A DNA stretch of 42,016 nucleotides, from assembly GCF_000169175.1 (NCBI RefSeq), contig NZ_AAWS01000067.1, positions 1-42,016 of the forward strand. The letters run 5' to 3'. Of the stretch, positions 9,459-18,545 are shown piece by piece. How positions within the stretch are numbered: position 1 is the first letter of the stretch; each line of letters opens with the position of its first letter. A program made the position numbers and the translations under genes. The stretch is from Microscilla marina ATCC 23134 (lineage in GTDB: Bacteria > Bacteroidota > Bacteroidia > Cytophagales > Microscillaceae). Under the pieces are notes generated by a model. It was not told where the DNA came from. It saw only the letters and a program-made list of their open reading frames with translations, and made no database searches.

Positions 9459-10202
9459 ATGAACATAATATTTAAAATATGGCGTCAAAATGGCCCAACT
9501 GAAAAGGGAGAACTCAAGGAGTACCTAATAGAAGGGCTTACCGAGGACATGTCTTTCCTGGAGGCGCTTGACTATCTCAACGAAGCTTTAGTACTGAAAG
9601 GAGAAAAAGTGATTGCCTATGAATATGATTGTCGGGAGGGAATTTGTGGTCAATGTGGGATATTTATTAATGGTCGAGCTCACGGACCTCATGACCACAT
9701 GACTACTTGTCAACTACACATGCGAAGTTTTAAAGATGGCGAAACGATTGTAGTAGAACCCTGGAGAGCAGCTTCTTTTCCCATCATTAAGGACCTCATT
9801 GTAGATCGATCTGCGTTTGATCGTATCATTGAAAAGGGGGCATATATCAGTGCAAGAACCGGAACGGCTCCTGAAGCAAATGCGCTACCGATTCCTAAAT
9901 TGGTAGCTGATAAAGCAATGGATGCGGCAGCTTGTATAGGCTGTGGAGCTTGTGTAGCTACTTGCAAAAACTCATCTGCGGCCTTGTTTACTGCCGCAAA
10001 AATTAACCACCTCAATAGTTTGCCTCAGGGAAAGGCCGAGCAGCACCAACGAGTACAACACATGACTGCTCAAATGGAAGCAGAAGGTTTTGGGAGTTGT
10101 ACTTTTACGGGAGCCTGTGAAGTAGAGTGTCCTGAAGCAATTTCTATTGCCAATATTGCCGAAATGAATGCCCGAAAGCTTAAGGCCAATCTATTGGGTT
10201 AG
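9459..10202 (+). CDS. frdB: Fumarate reductase/succinate dehydrogenase iron-sulfur subunit
   Basis: 247 residues. Cys58, 63, 66 and 84 (CREGICGQC ... TTC) bind the 2Fe-2S centre in the N-terminal ferredoxin fold. CIGCGACVATC (Cys159, 162, 165, 169) and CTFTGACEVEC (Cys214, 220, 224) bind the 4Fe-4S and 3Fe-4S centres. This is the B-type arrangement usual in Bacteroidota. It carries electrons between FrdA and the quinone site in FrdC. Its stop codon at 10200-10202 overlaps the reading frame of a truncated Dcu transporter that starts at once downstream, which marks a deletion joint. Confidence 0.95.
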   Translation: MNIIFKIWRQNGPTEKGELKEYLIEGLTEDMSFLEALDYLNEALVLKGEKVIAYEYDCREGICGQCGIFINGRAHGPHDHMTTCQLHMRSFKDGETIVVEPWRAASFPIIKDLIVDRSAFDRIIEKGAYISARTGTAPEANALPIPKLVADKAMDAAACIGCGACVATCKNSSAALFTAAKINHLNSLPQGKAEQHQRVQHMTAQMEAEGFGSCTFTGACEVECPEAISIANIAEMNARKLKANLLG

Positions 10203-10207
10203 TTTAT

Positions 10208-10423
10208 AAACCTATAGCCGCTGCTATTGCGTCATTTGCAGCGGTAAGTGCGCTTTTTGTATTACCAACTTATCCCACATTGCTTGCCGCAGTAGAAATG
10301 AATGACACAGGTACCACTAAAATTGGAAAATACGTTTTTGACCATTCCTTTATTATTCCTGGTATTGCCACCATTATAGCGGCAGTGATTATTGGATTTG
10401 CCCTGGGAAGCATCACTTTATAA
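10208..10423 (+). pseudogene. C-terminal remnant of a DcuA/DcuB-type C4-dicarboxylate transporter
   Basis: The frame from 10208 to the stop at 10421-10423 encodes 71 residues beginning KPIAAAIASFAAVSALFVLP. It contains YPTLLAAVEMNDTGTTKIG, then FDHSFIIPG and a last hydrophobic helix. This matches the C-terminal end of anaerobic Dcu transporters, which exchange fumarate or aspartate for succinate and are about 430-450 residues long. About five sixths of the gene is missing and no start codon is placed for it. It sits between frdB and aspA. In E. coli dcuA is next to aspA, so this was probably a working operon member before the deletion. A short functional peptide is unlikely. Confidence 0.85.
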
Positions 10424-10436
10424 CAATAAAAAACTT

Positions 10437-11855
10437 ATGACTACAAGAAAAGAAACTGATTTACTAGGAGACCTTGATATCAACGATACACTTTATTATG
10501 GGGTACACACCCAGAGAGCAATTGATAACTTCAAAATATCTCATTCTAAAATTGGTGATTACCCCTTTTTTGTAAAAGGGATGGTAATTACCAAAAAGGC
10601 CGCTGCTTCGGCCAATAAAGAAATAGGTACCATTCCTGCCGAAAAAGCCGATATGATTATACAGGCCTGCGACGAAATTTTGGACAACCTTGACCAATAT
10701 GTGCAATATTTTCCCTCAGATGTTTTTCAAGGTGGAGCTGGTACCTCAGTAAACATGAACACAAACGAAGTAATTGCCAATGTGGCTCTTACGCTCAGTG
10801 GACATGCTAAAGGGAGCTATGACATATTACACCCCAACGATCATGTAAATATATCCCAATCGACCAATGATGCTTACCCCACAGGTTTTCGGGTATCCAT
10901 TTATTTTTATATCAACTATCTGCTGGAAAAAATAAACATTCTCAACAATTCGCTGGATAAAAAAGCGGCTGAATTCAAAAAAGTCCTAAAAATGGGTAGA
11001 ACTCAACTGCAAGATGCAGTACCAATGTCGTTGGGTGATGAGTTTGCGGCCTGGTCGACTAATCTGAAAGAAGAGACCAAAAATTTGAAAAAATCCAGAG
11101 ATTTGATTCTTGAGGTAAATTTGGGTGCTACTGCGATTGGCACCGGAGTAAATGCTCCCGCAGGTTATTCTGCGTTAGCCATCGGTTATTTGCAACAATT
11201 TACCAAAGCAAGCTTTGTAAAAGCAGAGAATTTGATAGAAGCTACCTCTGATTGTGGGGCGTATGTGATGATCTCTGGTGCTTTGAAACGAACAGCCGTA
11301 AAACTGTCCAAAATATGCAATGACCTGCGATTATTGTCTTCCGGTCCCAGATGTGGATTAAATGAAATTAACCTTCCTGAAATGCAGGCTGGGTCATCTA
11401 TTATGCCAGCCAAGGTAAATCCAGTCATTCCCGAAGTAGTCAATCAGGTTTGTTATAAAATTATTGGCAATGATGTTACGATTTCATTTGCAGCCGAAGC
11501 CGGGCAATTGCAATTAAACGTGATGGAACCAGTGATAGCGCAGTGTATGTTTGAATCTATCGAGCTGCTCTCGAATGCCTGTGTTACACTGGCCAACAAA
11601 TGTGTCAAAGGAATTACTGTCAATGCGGAGCATACCAAACAAATGGTGCTCAACTCGGTAGGAATTATCACCTTTCTGAACCCCTTTATTGGTCATCATA
11701 TGGGAGATGTGATAGGGAAGGAAGCAGTAGCAACTGGTAAAAGCATACGTGAATTGGTACTGGAAAAGGAATTGCTTTCCGAAGCAGAACTGGACAATAT
11801 TTTAGATCCAAACAACCTGATGAACCCTGAATATAAGGGGGTTTTACATAAATAA
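10437..11855 (+). CDS. aspA: Aspartate ammonia-lyase (aspartase)
   Basis: 472 residues starting at [12 protein letters not shown], 13 bp after the Dcu stop codon. An in-frame ATG at 10392 overlaps the Dcu remnant and adds 15 foreign residues. Family features: [29 protein letters not shown] (the TNDAYPT form is typical of aspartase rather than fumarase, which usually has SSND), [13 protein letters not shown] and the superfamily signature [11 protein letters not shown] near residue 317 with the flexible serine loop. It converts L-aspartate to fumarate and ammonia in the cytosol. With FrdCAB upstream this supplies fumarate as electron acceptor. Intact although genes on both sides are broken. Confidence 0.93.
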   Translation: MTTRKETDLLGDLDINDTLYYGVHTQRAIDNFKISHSKIGDYPFFVKGMVITKKAAASANKEIGTIPAEKADMIIQACDEILDNLDQYVQYFPSDVFQGGAGTSVNMNTNEVIANVALTLSGHAKGSYDILHPNDHVNISQSTNDAYPTGFRVSIYFYINYLLEKINILNNSLDKKAAEFKKVLKMGRTQLQDAVPMSLGDEFAAWSTNLKEETKNLKKSRDLILEVNLGATAIGTGVNAPAGYSALAIGYLQQFTKASFVKAENLIEATSDCGAYVMISGALKRTAVKLSKICNDLRLLSSGPRCGLNEINLPEMQAGSSIMPAKVNPVIPEVVNQVCYKIIGNDVTISFAAEAGQLQLNVMEPVIAQCMFESIELLSNACVTLANKCVKGITVNAEHTKQMVLNSVGIITFLNPFIGHHMGDVIGKEAVATGKSIRELVLEKELLSEAELDNILDPNNLMNPEYKGVLHK

Positions 11856-11861
11856 CAGGTA

Positions 11862-12175
11862 TGAAAAACTTCAGTTACTGGTTGTGTCTGTTATTTTTAG
11901 TAGCTAAGCGCTTGTTTAAGTTTTCGTTTATACCATTGCTGGTTCAGCATCTGCGACTACTTCGTCAAGCGACTCATCAGGACAGGTAGGTATACAAACC
12001 ATGGTCAAGGCAGTGCCTGGGATCAAGAAGATTGCCAACATATCAGGAGAGTAAGTAGGCTCCAAGATATGACAGTAGCTATCTGGCTAAAACTCGCCAA
12101 TAGAATCAATGGCCTGTTGCCAAGAAATGATGTAGATGAAATTGCGGCGACATAGAGTACAGATACTCAATAAAA
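11862..12175 (+). pseudogene. Decayed type II L-asparaginase
   Basis: An ATG at 11862 starts a signal-peptide-like MKNFSYWLCLLFLVA. After a jump of frame the sequence reads TIAGSASATTSSS, then GQVGIQTMVKAVPGIKK and IANISGE before a stop. After another shift come LQDMTVAIWLKLANRING and NDVDEI. These match, in order, the N-terminal third of periplasmic asparaginases (TGGTIAGSGAS..., AVPEL..IANISGEQ, SQDM, WLKLAKRIN, DVDGIVITHGT). The block expected before TIAG (NIVILATGG) and everything after DVDEI are missing. It follows aspA by 6 bp, so it was most likely the last gene of the operon, making aspartate from asparagine in the periplasm. Confidence 0.8.
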
Positions 12176-12769
12176 AACTGCTTAGGAGCAGTATTTAAAT
12201 AGTAAATTCATAGCATAGTATTCATCTCTGTGAGAAAATAAGGTAGTGTATAGCTTGATGGTGGATGCTTTAAAATTTAGCAACTACCATTAAGTTACAT
12301 TATGATGAATAAGTAGTAAAGGTGACCAAAGTAAAAAAAGTATGGGTAAGTGATTGGTAGGGCTATAAAAAAACAAATCCCACCTCTTTGAGGTAGGATT
12401 GTCTGCTATTATTTAAAACATTTAAAACTTTCCTTCACTTTTTGGGAGAAAAATGAAGTTTATAAAAGTGCTAACCAGCCTTTGGAGAGTTATACGGCAA
12501 GCTTTTTAAAAGGTTGCATTTATTTTAAAAAAAAGGTGAATATTTTTCATTTTTTTAGCCTAAAGCCCAAATTCCCTGTTTTTTATACCAACATTTTCTT
12601 ACAGCCGAGCAATGTTTTTGTCCTGCCTACCAACTTAAGAGGGCAACGTCTAAAATGTGCCTTTTTGCGCATGCTTATACCTTATCATGCAAACCTATTG
12701 TATACTTATGCGTTGTTCAAGTCAAGAAGAGATGTTATTTTTACAGAAAAATGTTTGCCAACCGATACC
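12176..12769. other. Non-coding stretch after the asparaginase remnant
   Basis: No gene seen. It holds a terminator-like hairpin (12376-12400) and the upstream region of the WD40-caspase gene. The open frame on the plus strand from 12482 to 12769 is continuous with that gene but is AT-rich, lacks a signal peptide and is probably the untranslated leader. Confidence 0.55.
12376..12400. terminator. Hairpin terminator candidate
   Basis: AATCCCACCTC pairs with GAGGTAGGATT around a two-base loop, preceded by an A-rich run and followed by GTCTGCTATT. It could end transcripts of the frd-asp region. Confidence 0.45.
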
Positions 12770-15043
12770 ATGACAAAAACTATCAAACTAAAATTGCTCG
12801 CACTCTGCTGTTGCCTGGGTATGATACAGCACTACACCTACGCCCAACAATCATTGCTTACCCTCAGGGGGCACCAAGCCAAAGTTTATTCGGTAGTTTT
12901 TAGCCCCAATGGAAAATACCTGGCAAGTGGTGGGGCAGACCGAACCCTGAAGTTGTGGGATGCTGTCAGTGGAAAACTGTTGCATACCTTTGCCGGGCAC
13001 CGGGGCAGTGTGCTTGCCGTAAAGTTTAGCCCTGACAGTAAAAACATTGCTACCGCAAGCGTGGATGGTACCATTAAAATATGGGGAACCTCAAGTGGGG
13101 TGATTATAAAAACCCTGGAGGGGCACGCCGACATGGTAGGCACTATTGACTACAGTGCCGATGGTAAATGGTTGGTGAGTGGTAGCCGCGATAAAACCGT
13201 AAAGTTGTGGAATGTAAACAGTGGCCACGTGGTACACACATTTGGCAACCACCCGCGTTTGGTGTATGGGGTTTGTTTTGACCCTACTGGCCAAAGAATT
13301 GCAAGTACCAGTGATGTAAACATTAGTGTATGGAATACCAGCACTTTTCAACTAGAGAAAACCTTGAAAGGGCACAAAGACCATGTAATGGCAGTGAGCT
13401 TTACTACAGATGGCACCTACCTGATGAGCGGGAGCCGCGATGGTACGCTTAAAAAGTGGGAGGTAGCTTCGGGTAGAATTGCCAAAGAATATGCTGAGCC
13501 TTATGCCCTGATTACTTCGCTTGCCATTAGCCCCAATGGATTTTATCTGGTGCGGGGTGGCAAAAACCTGAAGCTATGGGATGCTAAGAATGCCCAAAAA
13601 ATAACCAGTTTGCGTGGACATTTCAAAAATGTAAACTCGGTAGCTTTTAGCCCTAATGGGCAAATGATTGCCAGCGCCAGTGACGACCAAACCATTAGGC
13701 TATGGCGTACGATTGCTTACACCCACCTTGTAAAGTTGTACATAGAGCCTCGCATTAATAAATGGCAAAAGAAAGGCAAGTTTGAGAAAACCGATGATTA
13801 CCTGGCAAGGGTAAATGAAAGTTCTCGCCGCGAAAAAGTATATGAATATACCCAACAGGCAGTTACCAAAATAGGCCTGGAGCATATAGACTGGGCAAGC
13901 GGTAAAAACGAATATGATGCCGATAACGAGAGTTTTAAAATTACCTTCAAAGACTTTCGTCCAATATATGTACATGTGCCTCTTGCCGAAGCAAAACAGT
14001 TTGACCAAAATTTCAAGAAATTAAAATATAAGAACGCCAGCTTTACTTTGGCCAACGCCTATGAGTTGGCGGTTTTGCATGTAGACATTGTCAACCCTGC
14101 CAATGGTAAAAAATATGTGTACGACAGTCAAAACTATGTAGCATATAATGCATCGAAGCTTACGTTTAATTTTGACCCTATCAGTGTAAACACCAATGGA
14201 CGCAACAGTGAGGTAGGTAATGCCGATTTTGTGGGTGGCTTTTCGGATGTAGATGTAAAACTACCTAAAACCCAAATGAATAACCCCAATGCTATAGCAG
14301 TAGTCATTGGCAATACCAATTATCAGAAAACCAAACGGGTAAAGTATGCCATTAATGATGCCCGTAGCATTAAAAACTACCTGGTAAAAGTATTAGGCTA
14401 CAAGCCGGGCAATGTGTTTTTGATCAATGATGCTACTTTGGCTGATTTTAAAACGTTTTTTGGCAACGAGCATAACTATAAAGGCAAACTGTATAATTCT
14501 ATCAAAGCCGATCAGAGCGATGTTTTTGTGTATTACTCAGGACATGGGGCACCCAGCCTTAAAAACAATGCGGCTTATTTTGTTCCTGTAGAGGCCGACC
14601 CACAGTATGTAGAGTTGAGTGGCTACCACAGCGATATTTTTTACCGCAACCTTGCCAAGCTTCCGGCAAAGTCGATAACGGTGGTGTTAGATGCTTGTTT
14701 TTCGGGAGCAACCGTGTTTGACAATATTTCGCCTATTGTGGTGAAGTCTAAAGGAATCAAAGGAGTAAAGAATGGTGTGTTGTTGTCATCGTCTAGCAAA
14801 GACCAGGTGTCGTGCTGGTACAACAAAAAACTGCATGGCATGTTTACTTATTTCTTTTTGAAGGCAATTCATAACAAGAATGCTGACAAAAACAAAGACA
14901 ATCAATTGACTTATGCAGAAATTTATAAGTATCTGGTAGACAACAACGAAGGGGTCCCTTATTTTGCCCGACGTATCCACGGTATAGAGCAAGTGCCTCG
15001 TATTCAGGGCAAAGATTTCCAAAAAGTTTTTGTGAAGTATTAA
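12770..15043 (+). CDS. Secreted WD40-repeat caspase-like (peptidase C14) protein
   Basis: 757 residues from ATG 12770, which gives a signal peptide (KLKLLALCCCLGMIQHYTYAQQ). Residues ~27-320 form seven WD40 repeats (GH...V..V.FSPDGK..ASGS.D.T.KLW), enough for one complete propeller; repeats 4 and 6 are degenerate. A linker follows. The caspase-like domain spans ~515-757: AIAVVIGNTNY, YYSGHGAP with catalytic His592, and VVLDACFSGAT with catalytic Cys643. The WD40 part usually binds partners; the C14 domain is a cysteine protease of the metacaspase/caspase clan. A signal peptide puts it outside the cytosol, which is against a simple intracellular cell-death role. It stands alone and faces the SpoIIE gene convergently. 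Substrate unknown. Confidence 0.92.
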   Translation: MTKTIKLKLLALCCCLGMIQHYTYAQQSLLTLRGHQAKVYSVVFSPNGKYLASGGADRTLKLWDAVSGKLLHTFAGHRGSVLAVKFSPDSKNIATASVDGTIKIWGTSSGVIIKTLEGHADMVGTIDYSADGKWLVSGSRDKTVKLWNVNSGHVVHTFGNHPRLVYGVCFDPTGQRIASTSDVNISVWNTSTFQLEKTLKGHKDHVMAVSFTTDGTYLMSGSRDGTLKKWEVASGRIAKEYAEPYALITSLAISPNGFYLVRGGKNLKLWDAKNAQKITSLRGHFKNVNSVAFSPNGQMIASASDDQTIRLWRTIAYTHLVKLYIEPRINKWQKKGKFEKTDDYLARVNESSRREKVYEYTQQAVTKIGLEHIDWASGKNEYDADNESFKITFKDFRPIYVHVPLAEAKQFDQNFKKLKYKNASFTLANAYELAVLHVDIVNPANGKKYVYDSQNYVAYNASKLTFNFDPISVNTNGRNSEVGNADFVGGFSDVDVKLPKTQMNNPNAIAVVIGNTNYQKTKRVKYAINDARSIKNYLVKVLGYKPGNVFLINDATLADFKTFFGNEHNYKGKLYNSIKADQSDVFVYYSGHGAPSLKNNAAYFVPVEADPQYVELSGYHSDIFYRNLAKLPAKSITVVLDACFSGATVFDNISPIVVKSKGIKGVKNGVLLSSSSKDQVSCWYNKKLHGMFTYFFLKAIHNKNADKNKDNQLTYAEIYKYLVDNNEGVPYFARRIHGIEQVPRIQGKDFQKVFVKY

Positions 15044-15144
15044 CCGAAGTTAAAGAAAGAAGGTGGCTGTATTGTTTGGTGTTGCATCATAGAGCAATAC
15101 AGCTGCTTATATAGCTAATGAGTAAATGTAACTATTATCTTTGA

Positions 15145-15180
15145 ATTATCCTTACTTGTAATTTATAGCTAATTGATTGC
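15145..15180. repeat. Dispersed intergenic repeat, member 1
   Basis: 36 bp agree at 29 positions with 31297-31332; the shared core is CCTTACTTGTA...TTAT.GCTAATT. It lies between convergent genes. Confidence 0.5.
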
Positions 15181-15225
15181 ACCAACACGTATCGGTATCC
15201 AAGACTTGCCGCTACTTATAAACCC

Positions 15226-17409
15226 TTAATCCAACCTTACTCCGCATACCAATACATCATCGGTTTGGGGCATGTTGCCCTTCCATTGTGTAAACTTTTG
15301 TTCGACTGATTTTTGTTGAGTTTCCATAGGCAAGTGATGAACCTCGTCCAGTAGTTGGGTCAAGCGTTGTGAACCCATTTTTTTACCGTGTTCACCTCCA
15401 AATTGGTCTTGGTAGCCATCCGAAAATAAATAAAAACTAAGTGGGCGATGTAGGTACAACAGGTGTTTGGTAAACCGTCGTTCACTTTCGCGTTGTTCGC
15501 CTCCAATAGGCAGTCTGTCGCCTTTAATTGTATGCAAATGCTGGTCTTGTACATACACCAGAGGTCGGCGGGCACCCGCAAACTCCAGGGTGTGGGTTTC
15601 TGGCTCTACTACCACCACTGCTATTTCCATTCCGTCGCGGTTATAGTTTTGTTTTTGTTTCAGTGTTTGGCGAATGTTGCGGTGCAGTTCGTTCAATATG
15701 AGTTCGGGCGAGTGAATATGCTTGAGTAGTACGGCTTCTTTGAGCAACACGGTGGCTATCAGGCTCATAAAGGCTCCGGGTACCCCATGCCCAGTACAAT
15801 CGACTACCGCCAACACCTTTTTAGTATAGCTTTTTGTCTGGGCAGTGTTTAGCTCAGCCAGCCAATAAAAATCACCACTTACTATTTCTAAAGGCGTAAA
15901 ATAAACAAAACTATGGGCAAACACTTGTTGGAGTTTGCCTTCTGCCGGAAATATTGCCTGTTGAATATGTTGGGCGTAGTCAATGCTTGCTGTAATATGT
16001 TCATTTTTGGCTTCCAGATTGAGGTTTACTGTTGCCAGTATTTCGTTGGTGGTGAAAATTTCTTCATTTTTTTGCTTAAGCAAATTATTGGTTTTTTGTT
16101 TTTGCTGTCTCTGCCTAAACAAGGCAAAAGCAAGCAGGGCAGTGGTCAGTAGACCTATCACTACCAGCAAGGTAATAATTTTTTGCTGCCTGATGGTAGC
16201 CTTTTGAGCATTGAGCAGCATTTTTTGCTGGGCTTGTTCGTCTTTCAGCACCTTGTTTTCCAGTTCTTTTTTTTCTGTTTCATACAGTACCTGCATTTTG
16301 GCGATTTGCTTCGATGTTTGGCTGTTAAACAAGGAGTCTTTCAGTGCCGTATATTTTTGATGATACTGCAGTGCTTGTTCAAACCTTCCCTGGGCTTGAA
16401 ACCATTCTGCCAACCCTTGATAACTATCTTGTACCAACTCTCTGGCGTTTATTTTTTGCGCCAGTTGCCTACCCTTTTGTAGCCAGTCTTTGGCTGTGTT
16501 GTATTGTTTGAGCTTAGTGTATGCAACGCCCAGGTTGATAGACGTTTCTGTGATGCCGTATTTTTCTCCTATATCTTGGTCTATAGCCAAAGACGCTGTA
16601 TAGTATTTGATTGCCTGGTTATACTTGTGTTGAGCTAAATATAACTTTCCTATTTGCCCGTAAGAGTTGGCGAGGCCTTTTGGGTGCTTTACTTCTTTTT
16701 TTATCTGGGCCGCCTCAAGCGAGTACTTCATGGCGAGGTCATATTTACCTTGTGCCCCATATACTGCCCCAATATTATGAATTGTATTGGCAGTACTTCT
16801 TTTGTTGCCCAATGTTCTCTTTATTTTCAGGGCTCTTTGGTAATACTTCAGCGAAAGCGGATAGTTTTTTTGTGTATTATATACCACTCCAATGTTATTG
16901 CAGGTAAAGGCTATGCCCCTTTGATCGTCCAGTTTTTCCGATAGTTTCAATGACTTAAGCATATACGCCAAGGCTTGGTTATACACAGCTTGTGAACGGT
17001 ATATCAGTCCTATATTTAGGTAGATTCTTGCCATTTGTTTTAGTTCTCCGGCGTCCTTGGCAGCCTCCAGGGCAATGTTGTAGTAATGAAGTGCTTTTTT
17101 AAAATCACGGGCTGACATATAAGCCAAACCAGTGAACCGATAAGCTTTGATAATGCCTCGTGGGTAATTAAGTTGTTTAGCCAGTTTTAGGGCTTTTTGG
17201 GCGTAAGCCCTGGCTTGTTTGGGTGAAGCATGATTGTAAGCCACGCTGCACAGCAAGTCCACTTTTTTGCGGTCGTTGGCAGGGTGTTTTTCTAATTTGG
17301 CAAGCAACTTGTCTACGGGGCGTTGCCAGGCAAAGGCAGGCAAGCAGGGTAAAGCACAAAAAGCAATGAGTAATATACCCTTCAGAGCCAGGGGTTTGTT
17401 ATACAACAT
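15226..17409 (-). CDS. TPR-repeat membrane protein with SpoIIE/PP2C-type phosphatase domain
   Basis: 727 residues. A signal-like hydrophobic N-terminus (LKGILLIAFCALPCLPAFAW) is followed by about eight tetratricopeptide repeats (~30-375), several with A..Y...L.I. A membrane segment (ITLLVVIGLLTTALLAFALF, ~410-430) and a coiled coil (~430-485) come next. The C-terminal SpoIIE phosphatase has VSGDFYW, VVDCTGHGVPGAFMS, NRDGMEIAVV and FSDGYQDQFGG, supplying the Asp residues that bind Mn/Mg. The layout predicts a periplasmic TPR sensor and a cytosolic Ser/Thr phosphatase, of the type that dephosphorylates anti-anti-sigma factors. No anti-sigma or STAS gene is nearby, so the partner is unknown. Confidence 0.9.
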   Translation of the reverse strand: MLYNKPLALKGILLIAFCALPCLPAFAWQRPVDKLLAKLEKHPANDRKKVDLLCSVAYNHASPKQARAYAQKALKLAKQLNYPRGIIKAYRFTGLAYMSARDFKKALHYYNIALEAAKDAGELKQMARIYLNIGLIYRSQAVYNQALAYMLKSLKLSEKLDDQRGIAFTCNNIGVVYNTQKNYPLSLKYYQRALKIKRTLGNKRSTANTIHNIGAVYGAQGKYDLAMKYSLEAAQIKKEVKHPKGLANSYGQIGKLYLAQHKYNQAIKYYTASLAIDQDIGEKYGITETSINLGVAYTKLKQYNTAKDWLQKGRQLAQKINARELVQDSYQGLAEWFQAQGRFEQALQYHQKYTALKDSLFNSQTSKQIAKMQVLYETEKKELENKVLKDEQAQQKMLLNAQKATIRQQKIITLLVVIGLLTTALLAFALFRQRQQKQKTNNLLKQKNEEIFTTNEILATVNLNLEAKNEHITASIDYAQHIQQAIFPAEGKLQQVFAHSFVYFTPLEIVSGDFYWLAELNTAQTKSYTKKVLAVVDCTGHGVPGAFMSLIATVLLKEAVLLKHIHSPELILNELHRNIRQTLKQKQNYNRDGMEIAVVVVEPETHTLEFAGARRPLVYVQDQHLHTIKGDRLPIGGEQRESERRFTKHLLYLHRPLSFYLFSDGYQDQFGGEHGKKMGSQRLTQLLDEVHHLPMETQQKSVEQKFTQWKGNMPQTDDVLVCGVRLD

Positions 17410-17660
17410 ATGTCATCATTAAGTTAGCAGTTTTACCAAAATAACCTATGCTATCCAACCTGAATGTTGGTGGTGGCATTTCTTCAAAAAGCACAACACT
17501 ACATTTTGCTGTGGGGGGCAATAAAGTTGATAGTTACACATAGTGGTAGGGACAAAAACTGAGTATTACAGAGGGTTGCGCTTAAAATACTACTTTTTGC
17601 TTGCTATAGCAAAAAACGAGTCAATGAGTTCGATAGCCATTGGTCTTTACTGCGAGGCGG

Positions 17661-18485
17661 TTAAGTTTGTTCATGCAGTACTTTGTCTTTTAGTATCGAG
17701 CGTACCAAATAGTCAACGCCTATGTCGTTAGAAGTGATCAACTTGCCTAGACGTATTTCTTTGCGGTGTAATTTTTTAATAATCTGTTGAACGCCATTGC
17801 CTTGGGCGTGCAGTTGATGTATTTTACCACTGAGGTCTTCAAGGTACTGGAGCTTATGGCGCATGTGTTGTTTGCCACTGGTAAGTCGGGGGTGATGGGC
17901 ACAAAACAAAGTATCGAAATCGTACTGTAATACCTTTTTGATAGAGGCGATCATTTGGGGCACGTTCTCGTCTTGCCTGATATATTTGATCTTTCCTAAG
18001 TACAAGTCACCCGAAAAAAGCCAACCTTGTTGTGCCTCATAAAAAGCATAATGATCCTGGGCGTGTCCTGGAGTAAAGATAGGAGTCAGTTGGTATTTAT
18101 CGGTAGTAATTTGGTCGGGCAAGGGGAGGAGCTGATCGGTAGGAGGCATATTGCCAAATACAAATTTTTGGTAGTTCTTTATTTTGAAGCCACTTGCTAC
18201 CAATTGACGGGTTTTGTCGCCAGCCCATACAGGAACTTGATAATATTGCTGCAATGCTTTAATATTGCCTGAGTGGTCTTCGTGGTGGTGAGTAAGGGCT
18301 ATTTGCTGCATAGGTAAGTCTTTGAGCAAAGCCAGCAAATACTTTTGCATTTTTCGTTGTCCACTATCAATGAGTAGCCCATCGAGCCAATACACATGTA
18401 CCCAAATCAGGGGTTTGCCCCAATAGGCGTGCCCCAACTTGAAAGCTTTTACTCCCTGGTGTTCAAAATGTTTTACCTTACTCAT
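17661..18485 (-). CDS. Metallo-beta-lactamase-fold hydrolase
   Basis: 274 residues from MSKVKHFEH. The in-frame ATG at 18527 adds 14 residues before the natural fold start and is less likely. The metal-binding signature THHHEDHSG lies at ~65-73, followed by TPGHAQDH, SGDLYLG and CAHHPRLTSG, so all ligands for a two-metal site are present. Members include glyoxalase II, lactonases and many unassigned hydrolases; the substrate cannot be told. It ends convergently with nothing close and lies 60 bp after the MoxR gene on the same strand, so co-transcription is possible. The C-terminal ~60 residues (helical, KKLHRKEIRLGKL) resemble the winged-helix tail of LACTB2-type members. Confidence 0.88.
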   Translation of the reverse strand: MSKVKHFEHQGVKAFKLGHAYWGKPLIWVHVYWLDGLLIDSGQRKMQKYLLALLKDLPMQQIALTHHHEDHSGNIKALQQYYQVPVWAGDKTRQLVASGFKIKNYQKFVFGNMPPTDQLLPLPDQITTDKYQLTPIFTPGHAQDHYAFYEAQQGWLFSGDLYLGKIKYIRQDENVPQMIASIKKVLQYDFDTLFCAHHPRLTSGKQHMRHKLQYLEDLSGKIHQLHAQGNGVQQIIKKLHRKEIRLGKLITSNDIGVDYLVRSILKDKVLHEQT

Positions 18486-18545
18486 ACGGTGCTGCAATTG
18501 TAAGATAGCGAATCTATCATTTTGCAATTTTATTATTCAAAAAAA

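Noticed and set aside
12482-12769. N-terminal extension of the WD40-caspase frame
   Set aside because: It would hide the signal peptide beginning at 12770 and resembles AT-rich leader rather than protein.
12770-15043. A caspase-based anti-phage defence cluster
   Set aside because: The gene has a signal peptide and no partner such as a gasdermin, nucleotidyltransferase or STAND protein in the surrounding genes.
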